From positions 1 through 10,032 of the forward strand of contig CAKVCP010000080.1 in the NCBI GenBank assembly GCA_934725735.1: a stretch of DNA of 10,032 bases, read 5' to 3'. Below are positions 1 to 6,200 of the stretch, one piece after another. The notes beneath the pieces are model-generated. The model was not told the origin of the DNA, did not search any database, and saw only the letters and a list, made by a program, of their open reading frames with translations. Source of the DNA: an uncultured Thermoguttaceae bacterium. Its GTDB lineage: Bacteria; Planctomycetota; Planctomycetia; Pirellulales; Thermoguttaceae. Each line of letters opens with the position of its first letter. The stretch's first letter is position 1. Both the position numbers and the translations under genes were made by a program.

Positions 1-3
1 GAT

Positions 4-17
4 GAAGGGCTTTTTTT
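4..17 (+). terminator. Possible 3' half of an intrinsic terminator of an upstream gene
   Basis: GAAGGGC runs directly into seven T residues at the left edge of the window. This resembles the downstream arm and U-tract of a rho-independent terminator whose upstream arm lies outside the window. Without the other arm it cannot be confirmed. Confidence 0.22.
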
Positions 18-49
18 CTTACTTTCTGATCTTTTTTGTGGTTTTCGCC

Positions 50-77
50 TTGAAATGATCTACACCGGGGTTATACT
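50..77 (+). promoter_or_regulatory. Sigma70-type promoter for rplK operon
   Basis: TTGAAA (50-55) and TATACT (72-77) are separated by 16 bp, each one mismatch from the housekeeping consensus. Transcription would start near base 84, giving a leader of about 285 nt before rplK. A second TATAAT at 88-93 has no good -35 partner. Position and quality make this the best candidate for the rplKAJL promoter. Confidence 0.5.
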
Positions 78-321
78 GACTAAGAATTATAATGACAAGG
101 CGACGACGTGATGGACAGTCGCTTTGAAGGTCTCTGAACCGAGATAGCAATTAAAGTCGCGCAACTCGATCGAATTGAGAGAGTCGCGTTGAATAGCATT
201 AGGGGGAGGCGGAAACGCGTACTCCGCGTCATGCCGTTATTGTTAGGTGTTTGTCGGCGCCGATGAGGCGGACGATGAAATGAGATAGCGACGATAGTCG
301 AAACGTGTCTACTCCCTGACG

Positions 322-341
322 CGTTTGTCGGAAGACAGACG
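322..341 (+). promoter_or_regulatory. Stable GNRA-capped hairpin in rplK leader
   Basis: CGTTTGTC (322-329) pairs with GACAGACG (334-341) over 8 bp, including one G-U wobble, around a GGAA tetraloop of the GNRA class. It lies 27 nt upstream of the rplK start codon, just before the Shine-Dalgarno. There is no U-tract, so it is not a terminator. A role as ribosomal-protein binding site or mRNA stabiliser is inference. Confidence 0.4.
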
Positions 342-368
342 ATCGACGCAAGTATTTGAGGAATTAAA

Positions 369-794
369 ATGGCTAAACAATTACAGGCTACCGTTAAGTT
401 CCATGCTCTTGGAGGTAAGGCTACCGCAGCACCCCCTGTCGGTACCGCTCTTGGTAAGTATGGTCTTAACCTTGGTCAGTTTGTTAAGGACTTCAACGAT
501 CGTACTAAGGCGAACATGGGAATGCGTATTCCTCTCGTCGTCAAGGTCTACAGCGATCGTTCTTACGATCTGGAAACCAAATCCCCGCACTCCGTCGACC
601 TCATCAAGCAGGCCGCCGGAATCCAGAAGGGTTCGACGCACGTTCCGCAGGAAAAGGTCGGAAGCGTGACTGTCGCTCAGTTACAGGAAATTGCCAAAGC
701 GAAGCAGAAGGACTTGAACGCGCGCGACGTGGAACACGCCGTCCGCATTCTCGCCGGCACCGCGCGCTCCATGGGCGTCGACGTCGTCGACTGA
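369..794 (+). CDS. rplK: 50S ribosomal protein L11
   Basis: The product is a complete 141-residue L11, the usual family length. L11 binds 23S rRNA at the GTPase-associated centre together with the L10-L7/L12 stalk and takes part in factor-dependent GTP hydrolysis and in sensing uncharged tRNA by RelA. The N-terminal domain has the APPVGTALGKYGLNLGQF motif from about residue 21; Pro22 and Pro23 correspond to the conserved proline pair at the thiostrepton site. The C-terminal rRNA-binding domain has the TKSP segment and ends with the signature ILAGTARSMGVDV. The start is fixed by GAGGAA at 358-363, five bases before the ATG. A small oddity is HALGG where many L11 proteins read VPGG or IPAG. It is first in the cluster and 96 bp from rplA. 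Confidence 0.97.
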   Translation: MAKQLQATVKFHALGGKATAAPPVGTALGKYGLNLGQFVKDFNDRTKANMGMRIPLVVKVYSDRSYDLETKSPHSVDLIKQAAGIQKGSTHVPQEKVGSVTVAQLQEIAKAKQKDLNARDVEHAVRILAGTARSMGVDVVD

Positions 795-817
795 TCCTCG
801 TCTCCGCGCGTATCGAA

Positions 818-840
818 GCGTTCGTAAAAGAGAAGAACGC
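818..840 (+). repeat. Inverted repeat in rplK-rplA spacer
   Basis: GCGTTC (818-823) and GAACGC (835-840) are perfect complements around an 11-nt loop rich in A and G. No U-tract follows, so it does not look like a terminator. It could influence rplA translation, whose start lies 50 nt further on, but function is unproven. Confidence 0.3.
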
Positions 841-890
841 GCGCGTCGGCAGTTAGAATACAACTAAATTTATTGAAAAGAATAAGTGCA

Positions 891-1577
891 ATGGGTAAAG
901 TTTCTAAGCGCATGAAGGCGATGGAGGCTAAGCTTCCTCAGGCGAAAGCTCCGATGCCGTTGAATGAAGCCGTTGAATTGCTGAAGCAGTTCAACACAAC
1001 AAAGTTTGACCAGACGGTTGAGATCTCGATGCGCCTTGGCGTCGATCCGAAACAGTCGGATCAGATCGTCCGCGGTTCCGTCGTCCTTCCTCATGGTATT
1101 GGTAAAACTCTCCGCGTTCTCGTCTTTGCCAAGGGTGGTAAAGTCGACGAAGCGACCGCGGCTGGCGCCGATTACGTCGGCGGTCCCGAGCTCGCTCAGA
1201 AGATTAAAGAAGGTTGGTTCGAATTCGACGTCTGCATCGCGACTCCCGATATGATGGGCGTCGTCGGTTCTCTCGGTCGTCTCCTTGGTCCTCGCGGTCT
1301 CATGCCGAGCCCGAAGGCCGGTACGGTCACGATGGAACTCGATAAGGTCGTCCGCGAATATAAAGCTGGTAAGGTTGAGTTCCGCAACGATAAGGGCGGT
1401 ATCGTCCATGGCGTCGTCGGAAAGCTTAGTTTCGACGCCGATAAGCTCGTTGAAAACACTCAGACCTTCATCAACTACGTCAACAGCCTCAAGCCGGCGA
1501 CGGTCAAGGGCATTTACGTCAAGTCGATCGCGATTTCGGCGACGATGAGCCCTGGTCTTCGCGTTTCTTTGCAGTGA
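891..1577 (+). CDS. rplA: 50S ribosomal protein L1
   Basis: L1 forms the mobile stalk beside the E site, helps release deacylated tRNA, and in many bacteria represses its own operon by binding mRNA. The 228-residue product is of normal length. It begins MGKVSKRMKAM and carries the family signature LGPRGLMPSPKAGTVT from residue 132, followed by GKVEFRNDKGGIVH and a C-terminal segment ending SATMSPGLRVSL. An in-frame TTG at 873 would add six residues, but the ATG at 891 gives the family-typical N terminus and is preferred. No clear Shine-Dalgarno precedes it; only GAAAAG at 875-880 is nearby. The rplK gene ends 96 bp upstream and rplJ begins 56 bp downstream, so co-transcription is likely. Confidence 0.96.
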   Translation: MGKVSKRMKAMEAKLPQAKAPMPLNEAVELLKQFNTTKFDQTVEISMRLGVDPKQSDQIVRGSVVLPHGIGKTLRVLVFAKGGKVDEATAAGADYVGGPELAQKIKEGWFEFDVCIATPDMMGVVGSLGRLLGPRGLMPSPKAGTVTMELDKVVREYKAGKVEFRNDKGGIVHGVVGKLSFDADKLVENTQTFINYVNSLKPATVKGIYVKSIAISATMSPGLRVSLQ

Positions 1578-1633
1578 CGCTGGGCTTCGGTCGATTTTCC
1601 AACATCCGCCCTTAATAATCGAAAACTGGTACA

Positions 1634-2182
1634 ATGAGTAAGTTTGTTAAGAATATTATTACCGAAGAATTGAAGAAGCGCCTCGGCGGCGTTGAGAACG
1701 CTCTTCTCGTCAATTTGGTAGGTATGCAGGTTAACGACAGCAATAAGCTCCGCGCCGTCCTCGCCGAAAAAGACGTCCGCATCATGGTCGTTAAGAACAG
1801 CCTCGCGGCGCGCGCCGTCGCCGGTACTTCTCTCGAAGCCGCTTTCAAAGGCATTTCCGGAAACACCGCCGTCTGTTGGGGCGCTTCCGATATCGTCTCT
1901 CTCGCCAAAGAAGTCGTTAAGGTCACCAAGGAAAAGCAGTTCGCTAAGTTCAGCATCCTCGGCGGCGTTCTCGACGGCGAAGCTTTCGCGGCTCCTCAAG
2001 CTATCGAAATCTCCAAGTGGCCCACTCGCGAAGAACAGATCGCGATCCTTCTTGGTCAGATCACCGGCGTCGCTTCCAAGCTCTCCTCTCAACTCACCTC
2101 TTGCGGCGCGAATCTCGCCAGCCAGATCAAGCAGCGTTGGGACAAGGACGGCGAAGAAGCCGAAGAACCTGCCGCTGAATGA
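1634..2182 (+). CDS. rplJ: 50S ribosomal protein L10
   Basis: L10 anchors L7/L12 dimers to the ribosome: its N-terminal globular domain binds 23S rRNA next to L11 and its C-terminal helix carries the L7/L12 dimers. The 182-residue product is slightly longer than the usual 165-180. It starts MSKFVKNIITEELKKRL and has the conserved core ALLVNLVGM and VVKNSLAARAV in the first 65 residues. The C-terminal part (from about residue 140) is amphipathic and ends in an acidic tail, DGEEAEEPAAE. No Shine-Dalgarno is evident before the ATG. The 56-bp gap after rplA leaves little room for the long autoregulatory L10 leader known upstream of rplJ in other bacteria, unless it overlaps the end of rplA. Confidence 0.96.
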   Translation: MSKFVKNIITEELKKRLGGVENALLVNLVGMQVNDSNKLRAVLAEKDVRIMVVKNSLAARAVAGTSLEAAFKGISGNTAVCWGASDIVSLAKEVVKVTKEKQFAKFSILGGVLDGEAFAAPQAIEISKWPTREEQIAILLGQITGVASKLSSQLTSCGANLASQIKQRWDKDGEEAEEPAAE

Positions 2183-2211
2183 GTCTTCTCGATTCGTTCG
2201 TATTTACTTAG

Positions 2212-2217
2212 TATAGT
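2212..2217 (+). promoter_or_regulatory. Weak candidate -10 element ahead of rplL
   Basis: TATAGT at 2212-2217 differs from TATAAT by one base and lies in the AT-rich start of the rplJ-rplL spacer. No good -35 element is present 16-18 bp upstream, so an internal rplL promoter is only a possibility. Confidence 0.18.
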
Positions 2218-2229
2218 TTTGTTATTTTC

Positions 2230-2249
2230 GCGCCTGGTATCTCAGGCGC
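2230..2249 (+). repeat. Perfect GC-rich hairpin in rplJ-rplL spacer
   Basis: GCGCCTG (2230-2236) and CAGGCGC (2243-2249) form a perfect 7-bp stem with a 6-nt loop. The bases after it are not T-rich, so it is unlikely to terminate transcription. It could be a processing site or a 5' stabilising element for a separate rplL mRNA, since L7/L12 is needed in several copies per ribosome; that is inference. Confidence 0.45.
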
Positions 2250-2293
2250 ATCAATATACGATTGACACTTGCGCGAGTTCGCCGCACCACGCT

Positions 2294-2312
2294 GTTTAGA
2301 ACGTTTCTAAAC
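2294..2312 (+). repeat. Second perfect hairpin ahead of rplL
   Basis: GTTTAGA (2294-2300) and TCTAAAC (2306-2312) are perfect complements around ACGTT. The pairing may extend through an internal loop with CCAC (2287-2290) and GTGG (2320-2323). It ends 45 nt before the rplL start. No U-tract follows. With the hairpin at 2230-2249 it makes a two-stem leader in a 175-bp spacer. Confidence 0.42.
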
Positions 2313-2357
2313 GGAAATTGTGGAAGATCTCCGCAGCAATTTTGAAAGGAATTTACA

Positions 2358-2765
2358 ATGTCTGACGAACGCGTTTTTTCCGACGCTATCAAGGCCCTCG
2401 GCGACCAGATCATGGGAATGACCCTTAAGGACGCTAAAGAACTCAGCGATTACCTCAAGGACGTCTATGGCGTCGAGCCCGCCGCTGGCGGCGCCGTCAT
2501 GGTTGCTGGTCCCGCCGCTGGCGCGGACGCTGCTCCTGCCGCCGAAGAAAAGACTGAATTCGACGTCATTCTCGAAGGTTTCGACGCCGCCAAGAAGATC
2601 GGCGTCATCAAGGTCGTCCGCACCGCTACCGGCGCCGCTCTTGGCGAAGCCAAGGCTCTCGTCGAAGGCGCTCCCAAGCCGATTAAGACCGGTCTTGCCA
2701 AAGAAGACGCTGAAAAGCTCAAGAAAGAACTCGAAGAAGCTGGCGCGAAGGTCTCCCTCAAGTGA
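2358..2765 (+). CDS. rplL: 50S ribosomal protein L7/L12
   Basis: L7/L12 is the multi-copy stalk protein that recruits and activates translation GTPases (IF2, EF-Tu, EF-G, RF3). The 135-residue product is slightly longer than E. coli L7/L12. Residues 1-38 are the dimerising, L10-binding N-terminal domain. Residues about 40-64 are a flexible hinge rich in Ala, Gly and Pro. Residues 66-135 are the factor-binding C-terminal domain, with VIKVVR (83-88) and a terminal EEAGAKVSLK. The Shine-Dalgarno GAAAGGA (2344-2350) sits seven bases before the ATG. The normally near-invariant TGLGLKEAK of the C-terminal domain reads TGAALGEAK here (91-99), although Lys85, Arg88 and Lys99, matching E. coli K70, R73 and K84, are kept. 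A strong terminator follows. Confidence 0.97.
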   Translation: MSDERVFSDAIKALGDQIMGMTLKDAKELSDYLKDVYGVEPAAGGAVMVAGPAAGADAAPAAEEKTEFDVILEGFDAAKKIGVIKVVRTATGAALGEAKALVEGAPKPIKTGLAKEDAEKLKKELEEAGAKVSLK

Positions 2766-2810
2766 GATGAATTCACGCGCTTTAGCTTGCTGAATCAGCG
2801 AGTGAAGACG

Positions 2811-2843
2811 GGGCTGTGATTTTTCACAGCCCTTTTTTATTTT
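2811..2843 (+). terminator. Intrinsic terminator after rplL
   Basis: GGGCTGTGA (2811-2819) pairs perfectly with TCACAGCCC (2824-2832) around a TTTT loop and is followed at once by TTTTTTATTTT. This is a textbook rho-independent terminator 46 bp past the rplL stop. A second, imperfect inverted repeat (TTCACGCGCT 2772-2781 with AGCGAGTGAA 2797-2806, one mismatch) lies just upstream. The signal should end most transcripts of the L11-L12 genes before rpoB. Confidence 0.88.
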
Positions 2844-2992
2844 GTCAAAAAAATTTTGAAGAATTTCGACGTTTCTCCTCATTAGGAACGCTTATTGAAC
2901 CTCGGAAAAAGAAATTTTGAATACACGTAAGAAAATCCGGAAAAGTTTGTTTATCTTAACGTCACAGAGAAGCTTGACGAAACATTCTGTGT

Positions 2993-3020
2993 TTGACGGA
3001 AAATAAAGACAAGATATAAC
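2993..3020 (+). promoter_or_regulatory. Sigma70-type promoter candidate for rpoBC
   Basis: TTGACG (2993-2998) and TATAAC (3015-3020) are separated by 16 bp; each element has one mismatch to consensus. Another TTGACG lies at 2974-2979 without a matching -10 element. A start near base 3027 would give a leader of about 265 nt, similar in length to that inferred for rplK. Confidence 0.5.
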
Positions 3021-3111
3021 GATTATAAGGATATGCGCAGAAAAATTTCGATTAAAAATCGATGAATTCTCAAAATTTTCAACGAAAAAATTTCAAAAAA
3101 ATTTCTACAAA

Positions 3112-3143
3112 TTGACGTCTCTAATTTCTCTACACGTTATAAA
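3112..3143 (+). promoter_or_regulatory. Second, weaker rpoBC promoter candidate behind A-tracts
   Basis: TTGACG (3112-3117) follows a run of A/T tracts that could act as an UP element or bend the DNA. The best -10 match, TATAAA at 3138-3143, is 20 bp away, longer than ideal, so activity is uncertain. Confidence 0.25.
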
Positions 3144-3252
3144 AGGTACAGATTCCGGTTTTTTGTCGACTTTTTTGATAAAAACGAAAATAAAGACCCT
3201 TGAAAGGGTTGAAGAAAGAGATATATTTAAAAATGGCGATATTTTGCGCCTT

Positions 3253-3258
3253 TATAAT
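3253..3258 (+). promoter_or_regulatory. Perfect -10 hexamer close to rpoB
   Basis: TATAAT at 3253-3258 lies 32 bp before the rpoB ATG and would give a short leader that still contains the GGGAGG ribosome-binding site (3276-3281). No recognisable -35 box is present at the right distance, so this is only a candidate. Confidence 0.28.
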
Positions 3259-3290
3259 ATGTCTCAGTATCAACCGGGAGGTTATTCTTA

Positions 3291-6200
3291 ATGGCGGTTA
3301 CAACACAACGTAAGTTGAAGCTGACTGGAACTAAGCGTTTCGGTAACGACAGCACAACGGAGAAAGTGCCCGACCTGACGACCCTTCAGACGAAAAGCTA
3401 CGCCGATTTCTTACAAGCTGACGTCGCTCCTGAAGATCGCAAAAATATCGGACTTGAAGCTGTTTTGCGTGAGTCTTTTCCTATTGAAGACGCCTACGAA
3501 AAATCATCTCGACTTGAATATGTCAGCTACGCGCTAGAAAAGCCGCGTTACCTGCCCGACGAGTGCCGTCGTTTGCGCATCACCTATGGGCGTCCGTGGC
3601 GCGTTCGCTTCCGACTTGTTAAAGGCGACAATATCGTCGAAGAAGACGTCTATCTCGGCGAGCTCCCCATCATGCTCGGCGGCGGTGAATTCATCATCAA
3701 CGGGGCGGAACGCGTCGTCGTCAATCAGCTCCACCGCTCTCCCGGCGTCGACTTCCTCAGCGAAATCGATCACGACTCCAAAACGTACACTTGCCGCATC
3801 ATCCCTGAACGCGGTAGCTGGATCGAATTCAATATCACGCGTAAGGAAGCTATTTCCGTTCGCATCGACCAGAGCAACAAACTTCCCGTCATGACCCTTT
3901 TGCGCGCCATGTCGGACAAGTATAGCACAAACGCCGATATCCTTCGCGCCTTCTATGGCAATCAAACATACGTAGAAGGCGACGTTGAGAAACCCTACAT
4001 CTCCGTCGTGGAGATCAACGGTCCCGAAGACGCCGGGTTCTTGCGCGATTTCGTCGCCGTCGACGAGATCCCTGCGGAGTCTGACGATCCTGACAGGCTC
4101 ACCGACGAGCCCGCCGTCCCCTCCGGCTCCGTTATCACCTCCGACGGAGCCGAAGCCGCCGTTCAATATCTTCTTAAACACGGTATCAAAACGTTTACCG
4201 TTATGAAGGCTCCCAAGAATAAACTCTTGCTCAATTCCCTTCATGAAGATAAGACCGTCTCGCACGAACACGCGCTCCTCGCAATCTATAACAAACTTCG
4301 ACCAGGAAACCCCAAGAGCCTCGAAAAGGCGGCCGATCTCTTCCGCGAAAAGTTCTTCGACCCGTCTCGTTATCGACTCGGGCGCGTCGGGCGTTTCCGA
4401 ATGAATCGTAAGCTCGGCACGAACATTTCCCTCGACGATATGCCGTTGACTGCCGGCGACGTTGTCGCCTCCGTCAGCTACCTCTACCACTTGTGGTGCA
4501 ACGACCCCGGTTACGAACCCGACGATATCGACCATTTGGGGAACCGTCGTATTCGTACGATCGACGAACTCGTCAGCGACGAACTTCGTAGCAAGGGCTT
4601 CCTCAAGCTCCGCCGCACGATCCTTGAAAAACTCCGCGACGGAACTTCTCCCCGCGCGATCATCAACCAGAAGAACATCTCCTCCGCGATCGATTTCTTC
4701 TTCGGACGCTGCGAACTCTCCCAAGTCGTCGACCAGACGAACCCCCTCTCGATGCTTACGCACGAGCGACGTCTTTCCGCGTTGGGACCCGGCGGTTTGA
4801 ACCGTAAACGCGCGGGTTTCGAAGTTCGCGACGTTCACGCGTCGCACTACGGGCGTATTTGCCCGATCGAAACCCCTGAAGGTCAAAACATTGGTTTGAT
4901 CTCGTACCTCTCCCTTTACGCTCGCGTCGACGATTTCGGCTTCTTGATCGCCCCTTACCACAAGGTTGAAAACGGCGTTATTACGAAAGAAGTCGTGTGG
5001 CTGCGCGCCGACGACGAATTCGGCAAGCTCTTCGTCCCTGCCGATACGCCTAGAAGTATGGAAGGCGTCGACAAATCCTCCTTTGGCAAGCTTGTCCCAG
5101 ACGGAACGGGTCAGGTTCTCGCGCGTTGCAACGGCGAATACGTACTCGTGGATCCTTCCATGGTCGACTATATCGACGTCGCCCCGAACCAAATGATCGG
5201 CGTTTCCGCAAGCCTCATCCCCTTCCTTGAGCACGACGACGCAAACCGCGCGCTCATGGGGTCGAACATGCAGAGACAAGCGGTTCCCCTTCTCATCTCC
5301 GAAGCGCCCGTCGTCGGCACCGGTCTCGAACGCGACGCGGCGTTCAACTCCAGCCTTCTCGTTCGCGCTCAGCGCGGCGGCAAGGTGACCTACGTCGACG
5401 CGATGAAGATCATTATCGACGACGTCGACGTCTACAACCTGCGCAAGTTCACCGGACTCAACGGAAGCTCTTGCGAGAACCAGCGCCCGATCGTCAAGAT
5501 CGGACAAATCGTCGAAAAAGACGACGTCATCGCCGACGGCGCTTGTACCGACAACGGCGTTCTCGCCCTCGGACGCAACGTCCTCGTCGCATTCATGGTC
5601 TGGGACGGTTTCAACTACGAAGACGCGGTCATCCTCAGCGAAGAACTCGTCCAGAAAGACGCCTATACCTCGATTCATATCGAAGAGTTTGAAGCTGAAA
5701 TCCGCGATACGAAACTCGGTCGCCAGTCCTTCACTCGCGATATTCCGAACGTCAGCGAGAAAGCGACCGCCGACCTCGACGAAAATGGTATCGTTCGCGT
5801 CGGCGCTTTCGTCACCCGCGGGTCGATCCTCGTCGGTAAAGTTTCGCCTAAGACGAAGACCGAACTCACGCCGGAAGAAAAACTCCTTCACGCAATCTTC
5901 GGTCGTCAAGGCGAAGAAGTGAAGAACGAATCGCTCACCGTCCCCGCGGGCACCTCCGGGGTCGTCATCGGCGCGTACCATTTCCGCAATCGCACGAGCT
6001 TGAGCGACGACGAACGCCGAAAGTTCGACGCCGATTTGAGCCGCATTGAAGCCGAGGGTGACGCGAACGTCGCGCGATCCTTCTCCGCGATGATTAAGGA
6101 GATGGAAGACGTCGTCGGAACGCAGTACGGTTTGAGAGCGCACGACGGCTCCTTCCTCATCCAGGAGCAGACGGCGCGCGCGATCGCCGAAAACGCGAAG

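Larger units (their letters stand above)
1..368 (+). other. Non-coding leader region upstream of rplK
   Basis: I see no convincing gene in these 368 bases; secE, nusG and tRNA-Trp, which often precede rplK, are absent. The region opens with GAAGGGC followed by seven T, which looks like the 3' half of a terminator cut by the window edge. A good promoter follows (50-77), implying an untranslated leader of about 285 nt. The leader contains short inverted repeats: ACGCG/CGCGT at 215-219/225-229, overlapping an alternative GCGGA/TCCGC pairing at 209-213/223-227, and a stronger hairpin at 322-341. In many bacteria L1 represses the L11 operon by binding such a leader. I cannot identify a canonical L1 site here, so that role is inference. 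Confidence 0.6.
2844..3290 (+). other. Long AT-rich upstream region of rpoB
   Basis: About 450 bases between the rplL terminator and rpoB hold no gene that I can support. Base composition shifts sharply to AT compared with the flanking genes. Repeated A and T tracts occur, densest around 3041-3111. Short inverted repeats are seen at 3048-3062 (TCGAT/ATCGA) and 3196-3209 (ACCCT/AGGGT). Candidate promoter elements are at 2993-3020, 3112-3143 and 3253-3258. The most economical reading is a dedicated promoter and leader region for rpoBC. Confidence 0.65.

Noticed and set aside
111..137. Eight-codon leader peptide candidate (ATG to TGA) in the rplK leader
   Set aside because: It has no strong ribosome-binding site, no repeated regulatory codons and no linked attenuator structure that I can see.
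1..368. secE, nusG or tRNA-Trp upstream of rplK
   Set aside because: I looked for these usual neighbours and found no matching reading frame or cloverleaf in the available bases.
325..669. 114-codon + strand ORF overlapping rplK
   Set aside because: It is another frame of rplK, begins at a TTG in the leader hairpin, and has low-complexity Ser/Arg-rich content typical of shadow frames.
873..890. Upstream TTG start for rplA
   Set aside because: It would add six residues not seen in the L1 family, and the ATG at 891 gives the typical MGKxSKRMK start.
2262..2267. Perfect -35 box TTGACA in the rplJ-rplL spacer
   Set aside because: There is no -10-like hexamer 16-18 bp downstream; the bases there are GC-rich (around CACCAC).
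870..2882. - strand ORFs of about 190-250 codons opposite rplA, rplJ and rplL
   Set aside because: All are in register with the + strand genes and arise from the same codon bias. None resembles a known protein.
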